Shown here piece by piece: positions 12,301 to 24,770 of a stretch of DNA of 64,000 nucleotides. Each line of letters starts with the position of its first letter. Positions within the stretch are counted from its first letter, which is position 1. The stretch comes from Vespula vulgaris (Eukaryota > Arthropoda > Insecta > Hymenoptera > Vespidae), in contig NC_066587.1 in NCBI RefSeq assembly GCF_905475345.1, positions 5,312,070-5,376,069 on the forward strand, in the 5' to 3' direction. A program made the position numbers and the translations under genes. Under the pieces are notes generated by a model that worked only from the letters and a program-made list of their open reading frames with translations, was not told where the DNA came from and did not search any database.

Positions 12301-15300
12301 AATCAAATCAAGGTCCTTCCGTCTTTACAAGCCTATATATGGAAGCTGAACATTATGATACAACGGACTTTTTCTCTTTAAGTGATACCAGTTCGCCATT
12401 TGACGTAATATTGCTTCTTCATAAACCTCATTAAAAATGTTAAAATTCTGGTATTTGATGTAAGAAATCTATGACTATATTTTTGTATTGAATTATTTGA
12501 GAAATAATACGCTTTAAATGTTTCATTCTTTTTGCAGTGCTTTCTGGACAATCGTTTCAACGGTAATTGCTATACACCGTGACGCCTTATCCGAGCATGA
12601 AGCTATTCCTTCTTTATCCAAGTACCATCATCATGCGAAACATCGTCATTCTTCACATGGAAGTCATTCTTCACGCGGTCATCGTTATCCTCATGGATTA
12701 GAAAAGCTCTTCGAAGGAAAAAAAAAAGAAGAAAAAACTGTCTGTCAAAGCGAGGAATGCAAACTAATCGGTATATTATAGATAGATTTATTCAACATTA
12801 TTTTTTTTATATTCTATTTATATTTATATCTTTATCATATTCTCTTTCTATGATACAGCTCGAATAATAAAGGATAATATAAATAAATCGGTTGATCCGT
12901 GCGAAGATTTTTATCAATACGCGTGTGGTAAGTTTGGGGAAAATAATCCGATTCCACCTGGCGAAAACAGTTGGAGTTTCATTCAGGTGGTGACAAATAA
13001 TCTTAAACGTCAAGTGGAAGGTGAGCTTTCGAACTTATGCATATATCCAATGGATCAAATACTTATTTATTACTTGTTCATTTATTTATTATTATATAAT
13101 TTGGTTAAAAATTGTATACTTTTAAAGAAATTCTAGAATCAGAGTCAACCACGGAAGATTTGTTGACAGTTAAATTGGGAAAAAAATATTTCCGTACTTG
13201 TACAGATCACAGTAAGTTGAAGAAAATTTTATATTATAGATAAAACTACTATGTGCCTACAAATTCCTTTGCTTTTAATAAAGATCTCTTTCGTGAACGT
13301 TTTAAGATACGCGATATAGGGCAGCGTGACTCAATGAATACCTTGCAAATTTCAGAGAACAGAGAACGAATGGGTCTTGAGCCTTTAGTCACAACTATGG
13401 CAAGAATTGGTGGTTGGCCGATGATAATGGAACCCGAAGAATGGGACGAAACCGAACATAGCTGGCAAAAAGTTGATGATTATTATGCTATTCTAACAGG
13501 ACATAATTCACTTTATAGTATTGAAGTTTATGCTTCGCCCTTTGAAAACGACACTTATACATTAGTAAGTATTATAAATATTAGTCATTACATTTAATAA
13601 TTTGATAAACAAATAAGTTGCTTTTTTATATCATCATTTTTATATCGTCAAAATAATCTTTAAAAAATTATTTATTTCTTCTGATATTCAGATGACATCA
13701 CCGCGAATGCCTCTAGGTTCGAGAACATGGCAAATGAATGATAAAGGATCGAGCGAGGAGGATGATGAAGACAATAAATATGAGAACAAAGAGGAAATTG
13801 AAGATTACGAAGATACTAAAAGCAATGAGGATAAAGACAAAGGAAAAAATTTTAATGACGAAGATAGCGATAGCCAACAACAGGATAGCCAAGAGAAAGG
13901 CAGTAAAGATGCAGATTCTGAAGAATTAAAGAACTCAAAAGAAAATCGTAATATGACAGAAGAGTATGTTAATTTGATTACCGAGATAGCGATGGCCGTT
14001 GCCAAAACTCGAGGATTTGAAATTCCCGAAAATCGTATTAAGGCAGATGTTAATGACGTTGTAATATTTCAGCAAAAGATAATGGAGGTATTTTTAATTC
14101 AATTAATGTTTTATTTTATTTATTTATTTCTTTTTTATTACAACAAATTATTTTTGATCATCCGTTAAAATATATTGAGTCAATTTTTTTAAAGATCATT
14201 GATAATTCCACGAACTATGATGATGATATATCTCTTGGTGAATTTCAAGAGCTATATGATAATGCGAGTATTACTACAGAAACTTCTAAGGTGAAGTGTC
14301 CTTCTATCTATCTATATTATTCATATTTCAATAGGAAATAATACATAAATCAGTCGATCTTTTACAGATTAATTTTATCAGTAAAATACTAACTTTGTTT
14401 GATGCTGCTAATATTAAAATCGATGAAGATTTTCGATTCAGTGCGATACTCACAGATTTCTTTACAGCTCTTAATTCTTTACTCAATGAGACACCGGATC
14501 GTGTTATTAGTAAGTCTGATAAGAAAAATATTCTTTGTTAAAAAATGCATATTATTCAATATAATCAATTTTATAAAATTATATCGTTACAGTTAACTAC
14601 ATTCATTGGCTTTACATTAGTCACATCATGGACGCTACAACCGAAAAAATGGAAATGTTACATAATCTTATAAAAACGGGCAAACAGTCTGATAAGGAAA
14701 TATTATCAAAAGAGAATCGGTTTGTAGTATTACATTCACGATATTATCATTTTTCAATCAGTAATAATATTCATATTTTATAACTTAAAAAAAATAAAAG
14801 AATAAATTATATAAATTAGATACAAATTACAGAACTAAAAAATGTATATCGGAAGTAGTAGAAATGGATGTCACAGCATATGCGTTTGTTAAGAAATATT
14901 TTCCTGATGAAATCAAAAACACGGTAAGCTTTTAACATTTGAATCGAATCAATTATCATAATATCAACAAGTATTGCCGTAACGTTATCTTAATACATCA
15001 CAAGGCAGAAGAAATGATCGCATACATACAGAAAGAAGTTGAACGTGAAATTTCTGAATCAAAATGGTTAGATGATGATATTCGTGAATTTGCTACAGAG
15101 AAAGTTCAGAATATGAAAAAAATGGTCGGATATCCATCTTGGTATTCAAATACTACGATAATGAAAAATTATTATAAGGGAGTATGTTAAATCGTTTGAT
15201 TCTATCAAACACATTTTATTTCTTTTTGTTTTTTTTCAATAATTTCATTTATTAATAACTTTTTTAAGCTCGTAATTGGTCCTTCCTATTTTGAAAATAG

Positions 15301-16251
15301 AATGAGTTATAGCAGATATAACAAATGGAAAGATTTGCGTACTTTAAAAATGGACTCGAAATATGAATCGTTAGTACACATATATATACTCGTAGATATA
15401 TATTTCTATCTACATTAAAACTTATAAATTTTCATTAATTTCAGAATAGAAGACTACATTACGCCTCTTATGTTGAACGCTTTATATGCACCATTTGATA
15501 ATATGATGTGTAAGTTCTATAAATTAACCTAAACACGTTGAAATATTATTAATGTGTTTCGTATCTATTTTTTATAAATTAGTTGTAACAGCTGCAGATT
15601 TCCAAAATCCATTTTTTGCTATGTCAAGACCACAGTAAGTTACTATTTGACACTACGTAAATAGAATTAATTATTGTACACAAACAAACTTTCACGTATT
15701 ACAGTATAATAAATTATGGTATTATTGGAGCTATTATGGGTCATGAAGTTACTCATGGATTCGACGATGACGGTAAGCCAGGAACAATGATCAATCCCAT
15801 CTTGATTGAATCTACAGTTATAGAATACTAATAAGTCTCTGTTCAAAGGACGACTTTACAACAAAAATGGCAAACAAATCCAATGGTTAGACACAATGGT
15901 TTCGGCTTATAACAAAAGAGTCGAATGCTTCGTCGATCAATATGATAGTCTGGTACAAGAAGAAATACTGAAAGAGAGTGAAGAATCTACACCGGTGAGT
16001 CGTAGATGTAATAATTTTTCTTTTTCTCGATGTTAATAATTTAACTACTTTTTTATTTTCATATTCACAGAGTTATGGTAATAGAACCAGAAACGAAAAT
16101 ATAGCCGACACGATGGGTCTCGAAGCATCCTTAGGTGCATATCGTATATATGAAAAAGAAAACAAGGGCAAGTCATCGGAAGTTTTACCAGGGTTGGAAA
16201 ATTTAAGCATGGAACAACTTTTCTTTTTGTCTTACGCTAATGTAAGTATAA

Positions 16252-16297
<46 letters not shown>

Positions 16298-19200
16298 TAG
16301 TGATGATTTATCTGAAATTATGGGAACGTAAGTATCTATGTCATGTTTGTGCAGCTGTCTTTAATGTATGATAACGTTTGAAACAACATCTAAATCAAAT
16401 AATTGTTTAATATATCCTTTAATTATCGATGAGATTATTTTAAGTAAGAGCACGTAAATTTAAGTTACGATAAATGTAAATATTTCGTTGCAATAACCGT
16501 GTATATACGAGTCGAAAAGGAAACTATCTCGAATGAGAAACGTAAAAAAAAAATAAAATAATAAAAAGTCAGCTGACGACAAATGAAGAGATTTATTTTA
16601 CGTGCATTAAATTGGTCTTGCCAGGGATGCTGCACGTTCTTCCTTTATCCTCTTCTCTATCCTTAATACGTGGCTGGCTATGGTATCGCGACAATCGCTT
16701 CTCCGATCTCTTCCCTCTCCACTGTTCTCGTCCGTATTACGATGTGCAATAAGGGAGAAATGTACAAGGAACGAACAGACAAGATGGTGATGCGTTCTAT
16801 TTACGACGCAAGAGCGTGAATAACATTCGAACGAGCGAATGTTACTACGCGTTATCAGATTTTAAGAATCCAATCGAGCGAAAAACTTATTCATTTCATT
16901 CGTACGTAGAGAGAAAATAAATTTACGTATATTTTTCTATATTTTTTCAGACCTACTGCGAAGTAGTTAGTCCAGAAAGGCTGAAGAAATATAAGTGGGA
17001 TCAACACAGTACAGGACAATTACGAGTGCTCGGGCCTATCTCAAATTCAGAGAGCTTTGCCAAGTCTTTCAATTGCCCGGTCGGAAGCCGAATGAACCCG
17101 AAAAGAAAGTGCAACATTTGGAAGTAACTGGAAATGGAAGATGATATTTTCCTTGGCTATCCTTTCGATCTACCTTATTTGATTTAATCTTGAGATCATG
17201 AGTTTTTTGTGAAAGAAATAAATAAGATACAAAAATGATTTCATTCGACTTGCGTTGCTATATCCGAGAATCTGTGAAGATAATCTAATTTTATACAGTC
17301 TCGTCTTCGGTGAAATAATTAGACGAAAGTAAATTATTCTACTGCATATATCTACGTAGATCGTGCCTAATTAATAACAGCTCTTAGTTACACGCTTTGA
17401 TCCCTTTATGATAAAACCAAAGTGCTTTCATATGAAGGACATAGAAAGTGTCTCTTGATTATTTTATACCTTCATACTGTAATCATCTCCGAAGTAATTA
17501 CTTTAAAAATATTTTACACTTTAAGCTTTCAATGCACTTTGGACTTCGGATATTTATATATGTGCTGACATAGAATTAACATCTTTTTTAACTCAAAGAA
17601 GATGTATATCTTTTATATCACACGATCCTTGTTAACAGGAATGCTACTGGTTAAAAAAAAAAAGAGAAAAGATTAAAATAGTCAGGTCACAAAAACGTCT
17701 TCGATTCACAGCATTTCTTATTTCTTAAAAGAACTTACATTTATTCGGTGGAAGATTTTAATGAATTTTATGCGATCGTGCGATTATGATTTACTGCATT
17801 TTACTAAGATATATATATATATATACACCTTATATCTCTTTGGAATCTTTTAAAAGATAAAGATTTTAGTTAAGATATAATTACAATTCTTTCAAAACTA
17901 CATCCAATTTTAATTAAATTAAAATGATACAAATTTCATCTTTACGAATAATACATATTCTTCTAAATTTTAAATCACATCTTACTTCTTTTATAACCCT
18001 CGAGTCCGTTGATCATGTACCATAGACGACGTTTATCCCTGAATTTCATCCTATCTTGCTGTAATTTTAGTATCTCGATATACGCTTTCACATTGTCCTA
18101 CTCTCCTTATTGCACGAGGTCCTTATCGTGCCTTATCCTTACCTATGTACCACCTGTGGTAGGTATAACTATATGTACCTATGTACTACACTACGTCGTC
18201 TTCCACTCTTCTCTAAACTAGTTCAAACAAACTGGATTCTCTACTCGCATTGTCATTCGCCTTGGTAAGTTGCCTAACGCAAAGTGCAAATAAGGCAACG
18301 GCTTTTCCAAAGAGGTACTTTGCTTGAATCGGTACATTTATGATTTTGCATATACATTCAAGCCATCATCTGCTTCCTACCTGATTTTTCTTAAAAATAA
18401 TATAATCTAAAATTACAATACAAAAAAAATTAAAAAGAAAGAAAAAGAGAAATAGAAAGAGAAAGAGAAAGAGAAAGAGAAAGAGAAAGAGAAAGAGAAA
18501 GAGAGAGATAAAGAAACGCATGTTTGTCTATCCAAATCTGATTTCTTTTTTCGATCTTATCCTTTCAAATCATTCCTCCAAACTTGAGGCTATCGTTGGA
18601 AAACTCTTTTCTTATCCGATACTGTCCACGAAAGTCGTTCACTACTACTAGACGGTTACAGCGAATTAGTTCTATCCGTTTTATTTGAGAACAAAGTAGA
18701 AATCGAGGGATAAAACGGTCTCACCATTTACTTTCTCTCTCTCTTTCTCTCTCTCTCTTCCTTCTCTACCACTTACTTCGATTGCGATATTTTAGGTTCC
18801 AATGCTTTAAATCAAATAGTTTCTTACAGTAACTGGTTTTCTTCTTAATTTTATAAATCAAAGAACAAAGAGCACCGATTAATCAGCTCGTTCTTGAACG
18901 AATCAAACGTAGTTAAAAAGTTGTCGCTTACTACTTTTGTCTCTTCAATTACGACATCTCAAGACGCTCATTGTATTCGATCATCTCGATCGACTGACAA
19001 ATTATCTTATTGTCAGAGAAAAATTAACATTGAATGCTAAAGAAGATGTAGGTCAGAATTTTTTAACGATTCTTATATGTGCCGAATAGGTAATATAAAT
19101 AATAAATAATTTTCGATATCTCTTCGACCCATTTTCTTTTTTTTTTAGTTGAACAGAATTATTTTAGTTCTTTACAGTTTAGTTTTTTATAGAACTTTCA

Positions 19201-21215
19201 TTTCAATTTAGAACTTTCAAATCGAATTTATTTTATTTTTTATAGAACTTTCATTTCAATCAGCTTTACGCTCAAAGTAATCCCATCTACAATTTATTTT
19301 ATTTTACATATGAATCAATCAATAGATTATTGTTATCGAGTTATAATAATCGCGTGTAAATTCTGTTTGATTATTACAATTATTTTTAGTTGGAAATTGG
19401 ACCTCTTCTATGTAATGATCGATTGAAGAATATACGTGTTATACGTGTGTCGTAATTATATAAAATTAATTGTAATAAATGAATATTATTGATAAAATTT
19501 TCTTATTTTTTAATAGATAAAATAATTTATAGAGAAATACTCAAAACGAGTAAACAAATAAATAAATAATGTATATAAACAATCGACTAAAGTCAACGAT
19601 CTTACTGAAGCAATTAATCTGGCTGTGTTTATCGAATCGCCGTAGATCGTGCGGTAGTACGGTCGTTGAACAATTGGCAGCAGATTTTGCTAGAAATGTA
19701 GGGCGACGTAATTCGTATCGAGAACTGATTCTCAGCAACGTAATCACATCGAGCGTAGCCAAATTAGTGGTGGTTTACGCTTTAATACGAATGGCGAGCA
19801 CGCCTCGGTTCACCGGATAAATAATCACCTACTACGTAATTACTGTCTGATTTTATGTCTCTACGTATCACCAACAATTTGCCAATTTCTAACGCACTAT
19901 ACTAAATTGTATTAATCGATAAAGTGTCAAGAGATTATTTTTAATCTTAGCTAGGACGAATAAATAAATAAATAAATCCGTCGTGAAGTAAATTTTTATC
20001 ATTAAATAAGTTTTATAAATAAACTTAAAGATTATTAACTTTTACTTAGACGTGCTTCTTTTTTACAAAAAAGGATCTAATTTCACGAGCAACACGTTGT
20101 GCATTATGAGCCATTGCATCTTAGTAAAATCATATTTGCAAGAAACTACAGGATCCTTAAGGAAGCCAGCGTATTCCTTGCCAAGCCCTTAATTGCATCT
20201 TATCGCGTTCAGTTTGCTCAGAAAAAATAAATCTCACTGTTAAAAGAAAAGACTGTGACAATTTGTAAAAAGATAAAAAGAGAAGGGAGCACGACTCTTC
20301 TTTTTCCTCATTGTTACATCAAAGGAACGTTATTTGTAGTCTTTTATTTGACTTTTTCAACTTATGACCTATTCCGTTTATTCGCGAGAAAAGGTCATTC
20401 GCGTTTCGAAGGTAACATTGTTATTTCACCGAATTCAACATTGTTATAGCTCGCTAATAGTAAAATGAATCATGTCATTTTTTGGAAGATAACACTTACG
20501 ATTTTTTTCGATTTCGTAAATGTACGAAAAAAAGCTTGAACCCCTTTAACCCCTTGTTCCTGTAAGGTCGTTAAACTCGTCGAAATCTTGGAACGTTTAC
20601 CGACTCAGAGTAAATATGCTTTCTACGATCTCACCTCGGATAGGAAGAATACTCTATGCACACATCCCCTATTCATTCACATAGAAGAGATGTTCCACGT
20701 TTGTTGACGAACCGTTGCCCAACATCTATTTAATATTAATGGATCATCACGAAGAGAGAAAAAAAAATACTTACTTTTAAAAGACCTTTTTAAATTTCAA
20801 GCTCGATCTATATAGAAACATGACAATTGATACAAGCACTATCGTGCCAGTTGTAAAACCATTGACCGTATAAAACGAAATATTTTAAGTACTTTGAAAA
20901 GTTAATATTTTCATTATTACGAATTATATTTAATGGATATGAAATGGCGGTGAAATATTAAACGTTCTGTAAATGCATAAACGAACTCAATAATGTCCAT
21001 GTATATATATAAATATGTACATTTTAATGAACATAAAAAGTTATCGTATATTTTAAATAACGAAATACATATGTATATATTTTTAATAAGTAGTATTACT
21101 TACCGATCGCTGTACAGACACCCACGATCCTTGTCAATGTTCCCAAATGCGTATCGGTTGATCTAACGTAAGTCGACATACCGTCTTCAGGATTATTTTC
21201 GCTGGAATGGTTCAT
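2245..21215 (-). CDS. TMEM72-like four-pass membrane protein, with a possible UGA readthrough tail
   Basis: Six exons on the minus strand, in transcript order: 21215-21104, 7023-6963, 5784-5713, 3866-3727, 2806-2655 and 2403-2332 (TGA 2334-2332). They total 609 bases, or 202 residues. Intron phases agree at every junction. The start gives MNHSSENNPEDGMSTYVRST, then four hydrophobic segments at about residues 24-46, 52-80, 100-118 and 121-144, and a cytosolic-type acidic tail (...YDRFEEVLVPEVLDDG...). Helix layout, the tail motif and overall order resemble vertebrate TMEM72, a poorly characterised membrane protein; this match is from memory. The first intron (14,080 bases) contains the whole M13 peptidase gene on the other strand. 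After the TGA the same frame stays open for 28 more codons to TAA 2247-2245, and the listed span includes this tail. The gene structure is well supported; the family name is tentative. Confidence 0.75.
2509..2552. repeat. (TA)n microsatellite
   Basis: An uninterrupted AT/TA dinucleotide run of about 44 bases in the last intron of the TMEM72-like gene. Confidence 0.95.
6079..6099. repeat. (GT)n microsatellite
   Basis: A run of about ten GT units in an intron of the TMEM72-like gene. Confidence 0.9.
8775..8819. repeat. (TA)n microsatellite
   Basis: About 45 bases of pure TA repeat. Confidence 0.95.
9331..9378. repeat. (GA)n microsatellite
   Basis: An AGAGAAAG-type start passes into pure GA repeat. 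It encodes an artificial Arg-Glu run in one open frame, which is not a gene. Confidence 0.95.
12291..12298 (+). promoter_or_regulatory. Candidate TATA box of the M13 peptidase gene
   Basis: TATATAAA lies about 140 bases upstream of the ATG at 12437. A start site 25-35 bases downstream (around 12320-12330) would leave a 5' UTR of roughly 110 bases. A TATA box would fit a tissue-restricted secreted enzyme. The motif is seen; its use is inferred, and the DNA is AT-rich enough for chance matches. Confidence 0.4.
12437..17127 (+). CDS. Secreted M13-family zinc metallopeptidase (neprilysin-like), nested gene
   Basis: Eighteen exons: 12437-12459, 12538-12770, 12859-13020, 13128-13211, 13356-13564, 13692-14087, 14195-14290, 14368-14509, 14593-14719, 14833-14923, 14972-15181, 15269-15369, 15445-15509, 15583-15634, 15705-15772, 15849-15994, 16071-16241 and 16951-17127 (TAA). 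They total 2553 bases, or 850 residues. Exons 1-2 give MLKFWYLIAFWTIVSTVIA, a cleavable-looking signal peptide, followed by a His/Ser-rich linker instead of the usual cytosolic tail plus anchor. M13 hallmarks: SVDPCEDFYQYACG, NALY (about 636-639), zinc site HEVTH (677-681) with GFDDDG, ENIAD (744-748) giving the third zinc ligand, and C-terminal CxxGSxMNPxxxCxxW. The family cleaves small peptides. Oddities are a roughly 70-residue acidic insert (about 253-324), YCE where WCE is usual, and HST where HSP is usual. The 5' edge of exon 11 is the least certain. The catalytic residues look intact. Confidence 0.9.
16256..16295. repeat. (TA)n microsatellite
   Basis: About 40 bases of TA repeat just inside the last intron of the M13 peptidase gene. 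Confidence 0.95.
18455..18508. repeat. (GAAAGA)n-type purine repeat
   Basis: An imperfect hexamer repeat of GAAAGA/GAGAAA units, about 54 bases. Confidence 0.9.
19183..19260. repeat. Short direct repeat pair
   Basis: A roughly 25-base unit containing TATAGAACTTTCATTTCAAT occurs at 19183-19207 and again at about 19236-19260. It looks like a small local duplication. Confidence 0.7.
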
Positions 21216-22917
21216 GGATCACCATAAAAGAAAAAACACGAAGAAACAATCGTTGACAATGCCAAGTCGTAATCTCCGAAAAAAGGGGTAGTCCTTCGAA
21301 AAATTCGAACTTGTGTTCTTTCTTAATTGTATCACGTACCGCCGATCCGTTACTACGTGATTCGAATCAGAATATCACAGAAAGACGGAAGCCAACCACT
21401 GAAACATAAAACTCTTAATAAATAAATAAAATTCGATGATTTTCCTATAGAAAATATTAAACAATAATAATTTGTAATATATGAAAGATGTACGCGTAAA
21501 AAATAACAATTATTTACATAATTAAATGTAATATATTATTTGACTTGTAGAACGAGACCGGAAGACGCGTGTAAATAATAATCGTCCAATCGTAAACCGA
21601 TGTAGTGTGGCGGCGCGAAATATAAACGCTTGAAATAACGCAAAGCGTTCACTATTCGAAAGGTCGCGTACGACTGAGAGGGTAAGCCCATCCAGCAAGA
21701 TTGTCACAGCATCCCCGTGCCGAAATCCACACCTGCGCACTTGGCATTTACTTCTACTCCATCTCTTTATATACGAGAATTTACGTATTTTTAATTATAA
21801 ACAATTATTTTAAATAGATAATGTAATTCTCGATTAATCAAAAGCAAATATAATCAGTATTGATTTAATGATAATTATTTGTTTGATATAATTTTATAAC
21901 ATCGTACGTACATATATATACTTCGTACGGTTTTTTAATAATATTCAAAAAGATAATTATTCGAATAAAATTCAATTTCTTTTTTATTTTAATTTGCCTG
22001 ATTATAGATCTCATATTTTTTAATGTATTAGAGTAATACTATCATAATTACCGTTTTTTTCTTTATTTTTTAAGGCACACTTTATATAACAATTTATATA
22101 TAAATATCATACATAACAGATACCAAGGAAATACACATTTACAAATAAATAAGCAATATTCGTACATTGATTTACTTCATCTATATACAATAAACGGATT
22201 TTCACGTATAACAATGTGCAATTATAAAAATATATTTGATTGCTTACGAAAGCATGTGTATTACATACTTATATAACTAATAAACATCGAGTGAGGTAGA
22301 CATCGTTACGATACAGTTAATTATTAAACAACAGTATTTAAAATACATATGTATATATATATATATATACATCATATATATATACATATGTATTAAATAT
22401 AATACATATATATCGTATATATACTATTAAAAAAATATTATATTATATTGTTAAAAACATTGAATATTATAAATAGTTCTTTTCTGCACACTGTATTAAA
22501 TTTTATATTGTATTCAAGACAAAATCAAATGTGCACATCGTTTACAATATAATTAATTTATAAAATGATTTCGATATTATTAAAAAAAATCGTATTAAAA
22601 AGAATTCCTAATTTTTATAAAAGTACATAATACCTTCATTAATATGCATATTATATTACCATAATAAAATATTCTTATGCTTGCATAGTGAATACCAAAT
22701 TAATTATTTAAAGTGAAATTATATAAATAAAATGTTAATAAATCTTCTTTAATTAATTTCTGGTCCCATTGTTAAACTTCTTACATATTGCCAAAGCAAC
22801 ATATATATATACCTTATGAATCTTATTATATGTATAGAATTAATCATTTCGAAATAACAAAAGCACATTTTACGATTCACCTTATAACGATATATACTAT
22901 TAACCGTATATTAAGTG
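21216..22917. other. Promoter side of the TMEM72-like gene and 3' UTR side of the FAM149-like gene
   Basis: No coding exon is recognised. The low-coordinate part, including a GC-richer patch near 21560-21760, should contain the 5' UTR and promoter of the minus-strand TMEM72-like gene. The AT-rich remainder up to 22917 should contain the 3' UTR of the minus-strand FAM149-like gene. Many short TA repeats are present. Confidence 0.55.
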
Positions 22918-24770
22918 TTATTTTTCTTTTTTGACTGTAACTTTCTTTTTCCTACTTACAATATTTCTAGGACTGTAATCCCAATTACTTGTAAACAAAG
23001 CTGATTTTGGAACCTGTCCTGTAGTAATATGCTTACCTTGAATTTCTAGAATATCATTATTCTTATCGCGTATAATTTTTGCAGTAGAGGGCATTATTGA
23101 ACGTGAAATAGGACTTAAAGGTTTTATACTGCGCTGTAACACAGCTGGTGACGCAACCAACGACGATGACCTGGAATAAAAATTGTTATTATTATTATTT
23201 ATTATTATATTTATTAGGACGCAGCTCGTTAATATACCTGTTTTTACTGCTGGGGAGTCTTGAAGTATCTATAGGAGCAAGTCTAAGATTTTTTGGCCAC
23301 ACAGCTGGAGATACAGGTGCTTGCCAAGTAGAATGAGTATCCGGCATTCTAATACTATTTGATTTCCACAGTGGCTTAATGTTAGAAAAAGAATTTCTAG
23401 CAGATCCTAGAACAAGATTTATTATATCAGTACAGTTAATAGATTTATTATATCTATTATATTATATTATGTCATCTATACTAAAATTATATCACCTTGA
23501 GAAGTTGAAATTTCTAAAGCTTGTCCCATGAATCTAATAGGTATAGTTTTTAAAGTAGAAAAACTTTCTCTGGTAGATACAGCAAAAGGCACAGGACTAA
23601 CAACAATTTTTTCGTTAAAAACAGTACCAAGTTTATTTCTACTTTGTTGTGCAGTATATAGTCTCTCTTTTTCAGCATGTATATCATTTCCGATTTTTCG
23701 AAAAGCTTTTACTTTATTCGCAGAAATGGAATGTTCTTTTCTTCTGTTGGCATAAATATATTTAAATACAAGACATATAAGCATGCATGCCATAAATATT
23801 TATTTTTCTTTAAATATACCTTTCAGAGGAATGTTTGTTTCTTTTAATAGTTTCAGGCTTTGATTTGTCAAAAATATTTTGCTCGTGTTGTTTTGTATTA
23901 CTGAGATCCAAAGAATCATCCTCAATGTGATCATGATATAAAATTTTTTCACCTGATCTAGTAGATTTAGAACTTTTTGTAAATGTTCTATTTCTACACA
24001 TAGGTGCAGGAGTAATTTTTAATACTTTATCTAATGTACTATCTAATGTGTTTGTATCATCATTTTTAACTGGAAATAATTGAGCATTTATGTATTCCAA
24101 GATAATATTAAAAATATCTTCTTTTAATCTTTTATTTTTTGAATTGCTTGAAGATTCATTGATATCCTGTAAAAAATCATTTTTAAAATCATGTTTTTAT
24201 TTAAAATAATACTTTAATTAAAGAAGAAATATGACATTTTATATAAATACATTATTATTAGAAACATATATGTGTGCGCGTGTGTGTTTGTATATATATA
24301 CCTTTATTACTTGATAATGTTCAACAGATAGTTTTGGACTATCATAATGATCAAACGGTTTTTGTACTTCTCTTTTATCTGCACTACAATCTGTAGATTT
24401 ACAAATACTTTTATCAAACAATCCTTTTCCAATAACTCTCAAATGCGGTATTTGCATTTTCCATTGCGTGCATTCTTCAAAAATTTCATTATTGGACAAG
24501 TTATCAGTTTCATTATAAAGAACTTTTTCAATTGCATCCCATTGTTGAAGTAATTTCTCGGTTGCAACATTTTCCATTTCCTCTGGCCATGATATAGACG
24601 TTGAGATACTAGTTTGATCCCAACTTGTTGGACTAGTAATTCTTTTAGAAAACTCTTTTCTTTGTATATCTGGTAATGGAATTCCACATAGCTCATGTTC
24701 ATAAGCTTCATCGTCTCGTAATCTTAATAGATGTTGTGGTGCTTTTACCTTTTGTGTAGTTGAACTAAAC
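22918..24770 (-). CDS. FAM149-like protein (DUF3719), N-terminal exons not located
   Basis: Five exons on the minus strand in transcript order: 24770-24302, 24166-23820, 23743-23498, 23406-23238 and 23170-22918 (TAA), with matching phases at each junction; about 494 residues are visible. Recognition points are HELCGIPLPDIQRKEF, then EKLLQQWDAIEKVLYNE followed by FEECTQWKMQIPHLRVIGKG, which is the PHLR(V/I)xGK core of the FAM149/DUF3719 family. Near the C-terminus are WPKNLRLAPIDTSR and a basic KKKVTVKKEK end. Vertebrate FAM149B1 is linked to primary cilia; any cilium role here is inferred from that. The first visible exon starts in mid-codon at an AG acceptor (24772-24771), so at least one 5' exon is missing from this model. 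It should lie between 24771 and about 25700. Confidence 0.72.

Larger units (their letters stand above)
17128..21103. other. Right part of the giant first intron of the TMEM72-like gene
   Basis: Begins with the 3' UTR of the M13 peptidase gene; an AATAAATAAG-type signal lies near 17218. No exon is recognised after that. It contains a GAAAGA-type repeat (18455-18508) and a short direct duplication near 19183-19260. An open frame at 19569-19820 was not accepted as a gene. Confidence 0.6.

Noticed and set aside
11884..12306. 140-codon minus-strand open frame
   Set aside because: The complementary strand is A/G-rich, which removes stops. The protein is a generic Leu/Phe run, and the region is more likely the promoter of the M13 gene.
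19541..19820. Overlapping open frames on both strands
   Set aside because: Neither shows a domain, splice pattern or neighbour support.
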